Of a stretch of 64,000 nt of DNA, positions 23,572 to 37,100 are shown piece by piece. Each line of letters opens with the position of its first letter. Within the stretch, counting starts at the first letter, position 1. Below the pieces are notes generated by a model. It saw nothing but the letters and a program-made list of their open reading frames with translations. It made no database searches and was not told where the DNA came from. Source of the stretch: Saccharina japonica (taxonomy: Eukaryota > Sar > Phaeophyceae > Laminariales > Laminariaceae); contig MEHQ01000142.1 of assembly GCA_008828725.1 (NCBI GenBank), positions 81,465 to 145,464 of the forward strand, read 5' to 3'. Made by a program: the position numbers and the translations under genes.

Positions 23572-26500
23572 ATGGACGCCAGCAGCCTATTCGGAGGCGG
23601 GCCTTCCTCCACCGCCGCCGATGTCGACGCCAAGCCGCCCCCCGCGGGCGCTCGCGCCGACGACTCCCCACGCGCCGCCGCTTTCTTATTCGGCGGAGAG
23701 GTCGAGGAAGAAACAACCACGCCAAGCAGCATCGGTGCCCCGGTGCAAAGCGGTGCGCCGCCGCTGCAAAGCAGTGGCGTACCGCAAGTTCAGGATATGC
23801 CGGACGACTTGTTTGGCGGAAGCTCCACTGGAGGAGGCGTGCAGGGATTCGGTGCGCCGTCCCCGCCTCCGCCCCCCCCCCCTGGTACGGCTACCACGGG
23901 CATCGGCGGTGGGCCGCTGATGCCGCCCCAACCCCGAGGTAGCGCCGTACTCCCGGGGGGACCGTTCGATGGGGGCGGCGGGAATGACGAGGGACCTTCA
24001 CCCTTTAGCTTCGGCGATGCGAGCGAGTCTTCCGGGTTTGGCGCGACGGGAGACAGGGGCGACCGCGCTGCAGGAAGGCAGGCAAGCGGTGCAGTGGGGG
24101 CAGGGTTCGGTAGCGGCGGCGACGACCTGTTCGGTGCCCCCCCCGCTTCCGCCGGCGTCGATGGTTTCGGTGGACCCTCGAGCGGTTTCTCGTCCGTCGG
24201 CGCTCCCGACGCCGACATTTTCAGCGCACCGCCCAGTGATCTCTTCGCGGGACCCCCGCCGGGAGCCGCTACGTTTGGGTTTTCCCAAGGGGGGGGTGGG
24301 GATGTATTTTCGGGCCCCGCCGGCGGGGACGGGGGAAGTACGCCTTTCGGTGGACCCCCCCGGTCTGGAGCTGCCGCTCGCTCTCGGCCGGACGTGACGG
24401 TAGAGGCGCGGAGGGCGCGCCGAGATGGTGGTGGGGTAAACACGGCATCGCCGTTTCTGACACCGAGTCGGTCCGCTACTCCCCCCCCTCCTGTTTCTGG
24501 GTCGTACTTGCCACCAAGTCGGTCCGCTACCCCTCCTCCTTCTACCGGCCAGTATTTGCCGCCGAGCCGGTCTGCTAGTCCTCCTACCGGGCAGTACTTG
24601 CCACCGAGTCGGTCCGCCACCCCCCCTCCTTCTGTCGGGCAGTACTTGCCACCGAGTAGGTCCGCTACTCCTCCTCCTCCTCCTCCTCCTCCGTCTTCAG
24701 GGAGAGGGCGCTTATCGCCCGAGCCAGATGTCTTCGCGGCACCGCGGCCGGGGAAAAGTTTGGGTGCTCCTCCCGCCGACATGTTCGGAGCGCCGGCTGC
24801 GACAGGGCGAGCTTCGCCCCCGTCAGGAAGCGCCTTCGGAGCACAGCGATCGCCGCCAGGTACCCTAGGCACCCCTCCGGCAAACATGTTTGGAGGGACG
24901 CAGCCCCCGCCCCCGCCGCCGCGGTCGCTGCCTCCTTCATCACCGCCAGTCGGCGCCAACAACCCATTTCACACTGCTCCGCCGCCGCCACCGGCTCGCA
25001 GCTTGGGTCCTCGCTCCTCTCCCCCCTTCCCCCCTGCGCAACCGTTTGGCATGCCTCCAAAATCGGGCTCCGAATGGCCGCCCCAAGCACAACCGCAGCA
25101 GTCCGAAAACAGGAGTCGCCATGGGTCCTCCTCCTGGGGCTCGCAGCACAGCCATTCCGCCGCGCCCGCCGCCCGTTCCCCGGAGTTCCGACCGGCCAGG
25201 AAAGAGAGCGACTCCCTCTCCCGCGAGTCGTCCGCGGCGAGCGGGCCGAGAGCTTGGCCTTCTGCTTCGGAGGCGGTGCCTCTCCCGGTACCGCCGCCAC
25301 CGCAACCGCCTTCGACGGTAGCCGCTGAGCTGGGGTCGCCCCCCGCGTCGATGTTCGGTGACGCCCCTCGCGGAGATTTTGGAGCACCGCCACCGGTGCC
25401 GGTGCCGCCGGCGCCGGCGTCGGCCTCAAGTCCGCGGAGCTGCGGCTCCCCTCCTTTGGCGCCCTTTGGAACCACCTACGGCGGCAGCGGCGACGTTGCC
25501 TGGAGAGGGGAGGGGCGTGCTTTTGAGCCTGCCGGAAACGAGGGTTCTAGGAGTGCGGCTGATTTTTTCGGATCACCAAGAACGGAGGGTGATATTTTCG
25601 GCGGGAGGGGTGGTGAGCGCGCCGTAGTGCCGTTGGGGGGTGCAGGGATTCGGTCGGGGGCAAACGGGAGCTCTTCTGGGAGTAGCAAGGGGGCGGCGGT
25701 TGCCGTTCCGAGCGTCGGTGCATGGCCGGAGGAACAGCAGTGCGGTCCGTCAGGAATCGGAGCGCCGCTTGGGTCGCCTACGGTGGAGGGAGCGTTTGGA
25801 ACTGGCGGCGGGACTGATGGCGGTTCGTCCCCCTGGTGGCAGACGGGCGCCGGCAACGATGACCAGTCGAGCATGCAGGTCGAGCCATCGGAGATGTCCC
25901 GCGATGACATATTGATGTCTGCCGACTTTAGCGGGTCAGTGACCGCCGTAAAGACCTTAGACAGCCGCGAAGATGCGCCCTCGCCGAGCCCGCTAGCGCA
26001 CAGCGCCGCGTATCAGATCGATGACACCCTTAGCCTGCCGCCTTCTGGGCGGCCGGCGCAAGAGCTAGGAGCGCCGCCGTCTGACTTGTTCGGACCTCCA
26101 CCTGGTACCCGCGGCGTGGAATCCGAGGAAAGCTTGCCACAGCGACAGGTGCCGCTCGCACGGCCGCCAAGGTCCCAGTCGCCACAGCAGGAGTTTACGA
26201 CAATGGAGGATGATTTCGCCGTGCCGGCGGCCGCCTCTGCACCGCCACCGCAGCCCGTGCCGGGGGGTGTCGATGCTAGCCTCGACGATAGCCGCGAGGC
26301 ATCGTGGGCGGCCGCTGTTGGAGCGGAGCCGGCGGGCTCGGGAGTGGTGCCTGAATGGTCCGATGCCGCGCAAGCAGACGGGCGGACGCAGCAGTCGGTG
26401 TCCCCAGGGTGGGAGAAGCAGCCATCGCCACCGCTCGACCTGGGCGTATTTGGCGCTGCGCCGCCCCCGGGCGAGAAGGCTGTCGTGGGGGGGCAGGGGC

Positions 26501-29500
26501 TCTTCGGAGAAGCCGCGGGAGACGATTTCACGAAAGACTCCGGAGGGTACGACGGGTGGGGCATGTGCCCAGCGGATGAGGACAACACCGCCGAATTGAA
26601 CGAGCCGCGAGCTTCGACGGACCGAAGCGAAGCGGGCCGAAGCGAGGATCAGGACATAGTCGCCGAATTGACCGAACCCGGAGCTTCGACGGGCAGAATC
26701 GAGGAAGACGCGGACCAGGGCGAAGTCGCCGAAATGACGGAGCCCCGGGCTTCGGCGGCAAGCGAAGAGGAGCAGGGGGGGGAGGAGCAGCGGGGGGAGG
26801 GGGAGGAGGTGGCTCCCAAAGCCTCCACTCCCCCGACCGGGCGAGAAACGCCTCCAAGCATGTTTGTGCCCCGGGTGAAGCCGAGTTCGAGGTCATCGTT
26901 TGTCGCGAGCAAGGCATCCTCCGCTGAGACTATCTCTTTCGCTGGGATAAGCTTGGATGACGCGCCTAGCTCGCCTCCGCGACTGTTCGCGGCGCGCTCG
27001 TCGTCGTGGGCTGAGGGCGAGATGTCGACGCATGAAAATTCGGACTACCACGACATATTCGCAAGCTCGACGGACGCGAAGCGGGCGAGTGCTTTGGGCT
27101 TTTCAACCGAGGCGCCGGTCCTGTCGGAGGAAGGGGAGGGGTGGGAGAGCGGCAAGCAGGAAGGGGACGAGGAGGGAGAAGCTGTGGCCGAGGTGGCGGC
27201 GGTGGTAACTCCGGAGGCAGACCGTGTGGCGCCGGCGCTACCGGAGTCGCTCCCAGTCGCCACCGAAAGGGTGGATGCTAGCAGCCCTTTTGCAGATGAC
27301 GATGCCCTTCTTCAGGGCGATGGAGGCGGCGCATCGACTATTTCTGCACAGGGTGATCAGGCGCCACTAGGTGGCCAGCCGGCACTAGGAGGTCAGCCGC
27401 CCCAAGAAGGCCAGTCGTCGCTCGGCGCCGATTCGGAAGCGTCAAGCGCGGCAGGCCCCGCGGGACTGCACGATAGAGCTGTCGACGAGGCGGAGACGTT
27501 ACCGGCTACCGAAGGAGCGCAGCGCGGCGACGCGGGCGGCGGTAAGGGAGAGTCCGACGCGGCACAAGAAAGCGGAGACAGGCTGGGCATAGGGTCTTCT
27601 CTGAGCACGCCTTTCGGGGCGTGGAGCCCCGGCTCCGGAACGCGCGCCGGCGAAGCAGAAGGGTTTCCATCCGCTGAAATTGGGCATGTTTTGAGGGGGC
27701 CTCCGTCGGAAAGGCCTTCGTCGCCGGGGAAGAAAGTGTCTGCCGAAGAGCCGTCGAGTTTGTCCGGGGTGTCGAGAACGGTCAATGAATTCCCCGCAAT
27801 TATTGCGTCATTTGAAAGGCCTCTCTCCGTCGGGGAGGAGCCCGTTGGGGCGGGGCAACGGCAGGACGGAGCGGGGGTTTCGGAGGCGTCAGCGGTAGAG
27901 GGGAAAGAGGATGAACGTCCCCGGTGGGACACACCACCAGCAGCAGTAGGAGCAGGGGTAGGAGCAGCGGCGGCGGTGGCCGCGATACCTCCTGCAGTGA
28001 TGCAAGCAGAAAAAAAGTTGGACGTTGATAGTGGCGACTGGAAGGAGGCGGGTAGTGTGTCCGACGCAGACGGGCAGGAGGACAAGACGGAGGGTAGGGG
28101 TGGGGGGGATGTCGTCGTCCCGGCCGAAGACGAGCGCGCTGATGATGTTGAGGGCGCAGGCAAGGGGCTGCAGGACCGTGAGATAGGGGCGAGCCTGTTC
28201 AGCAGCGAAAGTAGCAACGAGACGCGCGGTGATGGAGGCCAATTTTTGGGAGAGGGGGGGGTGGGGCAGGATGAAGGCAAACAGGACCGAGTCGGGGGAG
28301 AGGAGGAAGTGGGGAGGGGAGTGGATCAAGAGGAGGGGGAAGAAGGGGGCGAGGATGAGAGCGAAGGCAGCAACGGCATCGAAGCCAGCGTCGCGGAGAC
28401 TACCGCGAGCGACTTTTTCGCGGTGAGAGAAAGTGACAACTCTTGTTGTGTTTTTCCCGATTGATTGGCACCCCTTTCAGGCGGCAACACCCCTATCTGA
28501 CGCTTTAGGGCAGGTCAGACGCGTGACGGGTGCACCCTATATACCCGTCAACACACACGCAGTGTACCTTCCTGGCGCATTTTTTCTTCGTTTTCTCTTT
28601 TTTTTTCAAGAATACATACCGAAGTCGATTCCCCCCCCCGCCCGATGAATTGTCAATGGTCAAATGCCTAAGGTAAGCAACAAATATGTTCGCCTCCTCT
28701 TCCCCCCTCCTCCCCCTCGCGCACACCGCCTCCGTACTGACCGTCCGTCGCCCCTCGCACCCACTCCGCGCAGATCCCCAGCTCGCCGGAGTCAGACGCG
28801 GAAAGCCCGACCCCGTTTTCGCGACACGACAGCGGCGGTTCCTTGAACGGTCGCAGTGTTCTCTCCGGGTTCGACCTGGACTCGGGCGGCGGGCATGTGA
28901 GGAGGGGACTCCGCGGGGTCAGCGAGGGGCGCAGCAGTGCCAGACCCTTGTCCGCCTCCCCCTTTAACCTGGCGGACGTTCCGCCGATTTTCCCGCTCCC
29001 GGGGTTCCCGCGAACGCGCCGCGTTAGCGTCGGAGGCTTGCCGCCGCCGGTGCCGTCGCACGCGTCCGCTGCCAGCTCCGCCGCGGCCGGCGCCGGCGCC
29101 GGCGCCGCGCCTTCTGGAGCGGCGAAGTGGCCGGCGCGCTCCGCCTGGCGAAGCCTCAGCCCCTCTCGCTTAGGAGACGGAAGCAACACCGGGTGGAACA
29201 TTAGCCCCGTGCTCAAGGCGCGCATGGGGAACGGCGCTGACGGAGTGGGACACGTGGCGCGCTTGGCGGGCGCAAGTGGTGCCGGCGCGGCGGAAGGGGC
29301 GAGGGGGGCTCGCGGAGGTGTGGCGGCTGGCGGATGGGCGCCGCTGCCGCCTTCGCACCGTGTCCCCAAGAGGGAAGGGGGCGGCGGTACGGAGAGATCG
29401 GCGGCGGCGGTGGCGGGGCTAGGCCGCGCTATGGGCATGCCGTTGGCGGCGTCGCCTGCCCACGGGCCTTCCGAAGCGCAGCCTGCACCTGCGCCCGCGG

Positions 29501-30241
29501 CGGCGGAGGGCGGCGGTACACCGCCGGCGGAATCCTCCTCCGCTGGAATGGTGCACAGCGCTTCCGCTAATGACGGTGGTGGTGATGGTGGTGGTGGTGG
29601 CAACTACCCGAGTGAGCATAACACGACCTGGGATGCTGGCGAAAGGCCCTCGAGTCTTTTGGCGCCACCGGTGGCGGCCGCCGCGGTGGTTACCACTGCG
29701 CCGCCACCGCACGGTCCGTTCCACCCCCACCCTTCCTCCGTCCCCGAAAACGGTCAACAGGATACTCCCTCGGCTCCCGAGCTTTTTCCGACCGCCGGTG
29801 GAGGCCGAGGCGTTGTCGGCTCGTCGACGGATGCCGCGCCTGAGGCTCACGTTGCTTTCGGTCGGGGACCGCCCGCCTTAGACCTCTCGCCGGGGGCCGA
29901 AGAAAGGCCGACGGAAGGCGGCGATAGCGCCGCTAGGAGGGACGGGAGAGCACCAGGTGGTAGCAGCGCCGGTGGTGAAGGTGGAGGTGGAGGTGGCGGC
30001 GTCGATGGCGGTAGCGGTGGCGGCGGCAGTGGCGATGGTGGTGGTGGTGGTGGTGGTGGTGGTGGTGAGGAAGGCGGCCCAGCGAGGACATCCGGGAACG
30101 GTGTCGACCGCTCACGCCCGCCGCCCATCTCGTCCGGCGCCTTCGGGGAGCCCGCGGGAGACGCGTTCGCAGGAAAAATCGGAGACATCGGCGTCGCTGC
30201 TTGCCGTTCCCCTTTCGTCAACACATCCTCTCCGCTCACCC

Positions 30242-30272
<31 letters not shown>

Positions 30273-31082
30273 AGGGGAAGCGTCGCTGTTCGGCCCGGAC
30301 CCGACCGAAGACGGAGCCGGTAACGGCACGGAGGGCGGCGCGGCGGACCTGTTCTCCACGCTAGCCCCGGCGCGCGCTGCGGACGAGCTCTTCGCGTCGG
30401 ATGACGTCCCTGGTTCCCTGTCGGGGGCGGTGGCGGCGAGTGATGCCGGGAGCTCGCTAGGGGGTGGAGGAGGAGGAGGAGGAAGTCAAGGCGGTGGACA
30501 CGACACGAGCGTTTTTTCGCAGGCGCCGCCGCCGGAAACCCCTGTTGTGCCTCCGCCGTCCTTGCCCAACCCGTGGGGATCTTCGCCGCAGAAACAGCCC
30601 CTCCCCGAGCCTAAACGGTGGCCGACGAAGGGGGGGACAGGGTTCGACCGTCCCCTGACCCCGCTGTCGGCCGGCAAGATGCCGGTTCGGGGAAACGCTC
30701 ACTCTTCCGGGGACGCGGGGGGCAGTTCCGCCGCGTTTTTCGGCTCTTCTGTAGGGGACGTATCTGGCGCGGAAGACGGGGAGCTTGGCGGCGCTGAGGG
30801 CGGGGGTGTTCCGCTAGAAGGAGGCGTATTTCAGACGGCTCCCGCCTCCTTTACACCCCCTACCGCGAACTCCGCGGGGGTGGGGGCTGCGGCGGCCCAC
30901 CCCTGGCAGGGTGGCGGCAGTAACCGGTCATCTTTCACGTCGGCGGGGGGAGCAGACGGCCACCCAGTGCCAGCGGCATTCGGAGAACCTTCGAGGGCCC
31001 CCGTCCCTCCCGCGTCCGCCTTTTCGTCGACACGCTTCGGCGATGCTGGCGGGTTAAAGGGGCACAGCGGCGGCGGAGGCGG

Positions 31083-31154
<72 letters not shown>

Positions 31155-34100
31155 GGGGCTTGGGTGGTCCGTCGCCAGGGGCCGCGGGAACCGATCACCG
31201 GCTTGCTACTCGCGAGCCTGGGGTGAGGCCCCCGGGCGTGATAGCTGTGTTTGGGTTCGGAGGGAGGCTGGTCTGCATGCACCCGCGACGGAAGATGAGG
31301 TTGGCGTGTGCACCGGGGGTGGCGCCGTCTCCGGACGATGGACCCGCGCTTCGCAAGGGGCCCGTGAAAGTGAGCGAGAGGGAGATTTTAAGGGGTGGGG
31401 TGATTGGGAGGGGGGGGGGGGGGGGGCGTACTCATTTGTTGCTTGCCTTAGTCATATTGACCATTGACCAGCGCATCCCTTTCGAGACGGAGACCGTTCC
31501 TACTCCTAATATAGACACCTGCCAACACTTGGGCGCTCATTACGTTGTTTCCATATAATTACAGAGAAACCTTTGCTAATCTTATCCCCTTCCTGCTTCG
31601 CGCCTGTGGCCACCATCTATCTCCAAGATAGCGATCGTTTTCTCGCTACTATTTAGTGTACCAAACTGCTCCATGTCACACTCGTCTATTTTCCTCGTCT
31701 CGCTCCTCTAGCACATCCTTTCCTCCTTGTACCTTTCACATTCTCCCACTATGTGAACTCTAACTCTCTATGGCTTTGCCACATGGGCACATCTGTGGCC
31801 TACTTCCTCTCCCGGCTACTGGTATACCTCCTTCTTCTTTCTGGCAGGTCCAGGTCCCGCTACACGAAATCGCAGTTTCAGCTTTTTCGCGAATCCATTA
31901 GGCCGTGCAGATACCTTTTCAATTCCATATTCGCTTCTCTCAACCCCGCCGTACATCTCTAAAGTGTTCTTCCCCTTCCACCTTCTTTCTCAGTGCTAGC
32001 CTTTCCCTTCTTTCTATCCTTTCTTTCACTTCTGTCTTGTATCCGCTAAATTTCTCTATGGCCAGCGTCTCTTTTTGGTTTCCTATTTCCTTCCATACTT
32101 TCTCGACTACGCTATCCCACCTTATTCCAGCTCGCCCTTTGGTTACTTTCTCCCATACAGCTTTATCGGCTATGGCTGGCAACCTCTTATTTGGCATGTT
32201 CTTTACTTTTATATTGGCCATTTCAACTTACGCACGTCTCTATTTGTCTTAAGTGGGTAGCATTCCCAGTTCTGCTCTCAATACTGTATTACTCGTCGTA
32301 CTTGAGGCATCCTAGTACTTTTTAGCTGCTGTCATCTGTACTGTTTTCCAGCTGTTTTACGAGCTTCGCGTTCCCTCCCATACTTCTCCTGCATATTCTA
32401 GCTTTGGTACAATCACAATTCATCAGTATAACATCTCTTAATTCTAGTGTCAAGGTGCGAGTCTGTTAGGACTGCTTCCATCTTGCCTACGTGTGCCTTA
32501 CCCTTGCCTATTATTTTATTTATGTGTGCATCCCAAGAGCAATCTTTTGAGATTTCTACGCCAAGGTACGTATACTGGTCTAACGATCGGTAATCATCAT
32601 TCTCGTCCACTTCCACTTACAAGTTACCGGACTCTCCTTATCTTCGTTAATACAACTACTGCGCCACTTTTTTACGTTTCGCCGTCACTCTCCACTTCCT
32701 GGTGTACTCGATTGCCTTCTCTATTTGTTTCTGCAGTCCTTCGGGTTGTTTGCTGAGGGGGGGGGGGGGGGGGTAGGAGGAAGAGGGGAAGGGGAGGGGG
32801 GGGAGGGGGCGTACTCATTTGTTTATTGCCTTAGTTATTTGTCCATTCACCATGCATCCCTTTGGAGACGGAGCACCGTTCCTACTCCTACGAGAGACAC
32901 CTCCAACGGTTGGGGGGGAGGGAGGGTTGAGTCGGGAAGCGGTGGAAAAACGGGAAAAAATAAAATAAATTTTGCTTGAGAAGATTATATTGCAGTTAAA
33001 AAAAGGGGAGAAAGAAAACAAGTTCGGGTGGGGATCAACAGCAATAAAAACGCATAGAAACCGCTTCTCATGTCGTAAGTGGGCCTCCACCCTCTTGAGT
33101 GCGCAACGACGGGGTGGACTCCACCCCCCCCCTCGCACTCAAGAAAACTTTCAGTACCCCAAAATAGACGCTAGCACTTGATTTCTCAAGACCTAACTGT
33201 TGCTAGACCAATCGAAGGGCCCGAGTGTGCTTTGGACCTTGAACACCACTGCACCCTGAACTATTTTTACCACTTGGCCCAGCAGCTTCAAGAAAATGGT
33301 GGTCCCACTAACTCCTCATCACATATGATGTTCCGAGAACTTCCCAGGCTATCGCGGGTAGGGCTATATATATACGAAGTATAGGATTAGGGAAATATTT
33401 CCGGGCTTTTCACAGGTCAAGTCGAATTTCGCGGGTCCACCAACCCCCCCCCCCCCCCCCCCGCCCCGAACCGACCCTACTCGACCGGACCCGTGACGTT
33501 TCGGAGACCTCCTGACCCGTGAAGACCCCTATTAATAGTTTGTTTCAACCATCATATTTAGGCTAGGCCCAAGTCGTAAGCAGGCCTCACAGCACCACAC
33601 CATTCAACTGCCGCCGCCGCCGCCGCTACCACCGCACCGTTTCACACAACGCGCCCATCCTGCTCGGTGCTTTATCGCGACAACGCCGTGGTCCCCCCCC
33701 CCCCCCCCCCCGGCAGATTTGGTCTCTGAAAGACCTCACCGCTCCTGACAAGGTTGTACGTGACGCCGAAAAATTCCCGGGCCCGTTGTCGAACGCTCCG
33801 ATGGACAAGATTAAGGCTTACGTCCAGAACAGGGCTGAGGGGGGCGATGACGAGGGGGGCGGCAGCGGGGGGGCGGGAGGGGGCCCGGGGGGCGAGGGGG
33901 AGAAGCTGCTGTGGAGCGTTGCCGGCCTGGCGTTGCAGTTTAAGGTACAGTGGGTATATACTCCGATTCAAGAGCGCCCCCGTGGCAATCTTAATCTTAA
34001 GCATGAATTACGCACTCTTAATGACAGGTTGCTTTTGTCTGGGTGGGCAGTATGTACTCGTAGCTTTGACTTATGGGCGGGACATGTCGGTTTTTTACCG

Positions 34101-37100
34101 CTCTGAAGCACCGAGTTATATATACTCAGGTACTTGGTATGTTATCCCTACTGCTTAGTAGAAAAAGGGTTTGAGTGTGCGGAGGTAACGCGAGGGAGTT
34201 GTTACAGAGGAAAGTGGCTCGCTGCGGAGGTCTTGGGGGCTCAGTCTCTGCTCGCGGGCTTTGCTTGTAATAGGAGGCGGGGAATCGGATGTTAGGGTGA
34301 AAACGGGATCGAAACATGCCTTTATTCACGTTGAACACCGCCTTTGATTTCCTTCCGCTTCCTTCCACTCACCCCCCCCCCCCTCCATGCTACTCATTGA
34401 AGCTGTCGTGAGCATATGCAAGTCGCGCCTCAAGAGCGGTTCTATAGTAGGATGGGCAGCTCACCGCTCCATGCGACTGCGCGCCAATAAAAAAAAAAAA
34501 AAAAACCGCCCTGCCCACCGGGCCGGCTTTTTCGCGGGGGGCGCTGGTGCAAGCATAGTGTCTGCCTGTTCGTGAAACCAACGTGCTCGCGTCCCGGCTT
34601 GTAGGGATGCGGCGAGGGTCTTATGGTCATATGACTACGGCCGTGCACGAACATGAGTACACCCCCCCCGCCCTCCCCGCATCATCGAAGACGCGCCTCT
34701 TTTTTTTTAATACAACGCCAAAAAAAATTAACGGTGCTTTATTTGGGCTTTCCGCCTTGCCACTCATATACCCGCACCCCAGCGCCCCTTCCTCCCCCGT
34801 TCCATTCCCCTATCATCCCCTCCGCCCCCCCCCCTCTCTCTCCGCTCCCCGTGACCCTCCTCTCCCCTCCCCTTCCGTGATGCAAACCCTTAACGACGGC
34901 AAAACAACACACAGGGCCGGCTGACAAGCGTTACCGGCACGGCGGTGGGCCCCGCCTCCCCAGAGGCTGCCATCGTGGGACTCCTCAAGGCTGCCCATGC
35001 ACGAAGAAAAGAGGCCAACAAAGAAGCCGCCGTCTCCTCCCCCTCCCCGTTAGCACCAGCATCGACGCTGCAAGCTTCGGCTGCTTCCGCTCCCAGACGG
35101 TTTGGTGGTGTGGGTGGTGGCGCTGGCCCCTGGGCGGCTCCCGGTGGTGGTGGTGGTGGTGGTGGTAGTGGTGGTGAGGGAGGGGTAGGGTTTCAGGGTG
35201 GCGTTTCGCAGCGGTCTTCCTTCTCGGGGGTCGGGCCTTTCGGAGGTGCTCCGGGAGGGTTTGGTGGTGGTGCTTTTGGTGGTGGCGGTGGTGGTGGAGG
35301 GGGGGCGGTGGGAGGGGCGGGGCCGAGGGCGGGGGCGGTTAATGGTGAGGGCGGGGGTAAAGCTGACCGGGGCGGCGGTGAGGCGGTTACGGGGTCTCAT
35401 GAAGAGGTGGAGGCGTTGCTTGTGGACGGCAAGAAAGAGGAGGTGAGGGTTGGAGGCTGGGTCGCCGTTTCCCTGTCTGTTTTTTTTTCTTCAACTTTTT
35501 TAATCGGCGTTGGTTCAGGTTGCTATATACTCTGGTACAGCGGTACCAGTGTATTTTCGTCTCCGGGTGTTTTTTTGTTTTGTGGAGTGTGGTCCTTGCG
35601 CGCGCGACGGCGGTGAGGCGGTTACGGGGTCTCATGAAGAGGTGGAGGCGTTGCTTGTGGACGGCAAGAAAGAAGAGGTGAGGGTTGGAGGCTGGGTCGC
35701 CGTTTCCCTGTCTGTTTTTTTTTTCTTCAACTTTTTAAATCGGCGTTGGTTCAGGTTGCTATATACTCTGGTACAGCAGTACCAGTGTATTTTCGTCTCC
35801 GGGTGTTTTTTTGTTTTGTGGAGTGTGGTCCTTGCGCGCGCGACTACTGTGGGTCTTATTTTGATGGATGAATAGATGTCCCTCTGCTCTTTTTGGAAAC
35901 GGGGCGAGCTAGTTGAGCTCTTTTTTCTCGTGTTTATTTTTTCGAATCTGTCTGCCTCCCCCTTGTGTGTTTTTCGTTTGAGCTGTGAGGAACTATTTTT
36001 TTCGCCCTCTTTTTGCTTGTTTCCGTGCCTTCGAAGGCAGACACGCCGTGCTTGCCTCCGCAACCATCATCTCCCGCCTCAAGGAGAACGTAGCAGGCCC
36101 TCGATGTAAAATTTAGCCGGCTATCCATATCACGCAGCTTGCATCTATATAGCTGAGCAACTAATTCGATCGAGCTCTCACCTTGTTACGCCTTTGTAAC
36201 ATTATCATAGTATTCATGCAGTTCCCCACTTTTGCAATGTGCGACCGAAAAAAAACTCTGAGCTTGCAACACCCCTCCACGTCCTTCCCGCACAATGCCC
36301 GTTGCTCATACAAAACCGCGCCACCCTTTACTCAACTCGACCCCCATCCCCTATCCCCTATCCCCTGTCCCCTATCCCTTGTCATTTATCCCCTGCCCCC
36401 TATCCTCTATCCCCTATCCCCTGTCTCCTATCTTATGTCCCCTATCCCCTGTCCCCCATCCTCTATCCCCTGTTCTCTATACCCTATACCCTGCCCCCTA
36501 TCCTCTATTCCCCGTCCCCTGTCTCGTGTCCCCTATCCCCTATCCCCTGTCCCCTGTCCCCATCCTCTATCCCCTACCTCCTGTCCCGTGTCCCTACCCC
36601 CTGTCCCCTATCCTCTATTATCTGTCCCCTGTCCCCTATCCCTTGTCCCCTACCCCCTGTCCCCTATCTTCTATTATCTGTCCCATGTCCCCTATCCCCT
36701 GTCCTCTACCCTTTTGTCCCCTGTTTCCCGTTCGCCTCAAGGCTGTCGACGCCTCCATACGTGCGGGCTTGTGGGGCCTGGCTCTGCTCATAGCCGCCCA
36801 GTGCCCAACGCTGGCAGTGGCTGCCGAAGGAAGCGAGGGCGGGGATGCTCCCCCACCGCAGCCAACCTACCAGCGTGTGGTCCGGCTTTACGCCAACGCC
36901 TTCCTGTATTCTGGAACTCCTCTTCACACGATGGCGCTCGCGTTTTCGGGGCAGGCGGGCGCGGCGATCAAGCACGGGGGGAAGAGTCTAGGAGGCGGTT
37001 GCGGAGGGGGGGCGGGGGCGAGGGCCGGGGACGGCGCTGCCTCTGCTGGGCAAGGCGGGTTTGAGGAGAGCTGGATGGCGACTGCGGCGGCTATCGTCAG

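Noticed and set aside
23790..30702. Long minus-strand and alternative-frame ORFs across the Sec16 exons (up to 390 codons)
   Set aside because: High GC and Gly/Pro codon repeats open several frames at once. Only the plus frame continues into the conserved Sec16 domain with proper splice phase.
33020..33180. Hairpin region as a structured ncRNA
   Set aside because: Only one short imperfect stem; no conserved RNA class pattern and it lies in LINE-disturbed intron sequence.
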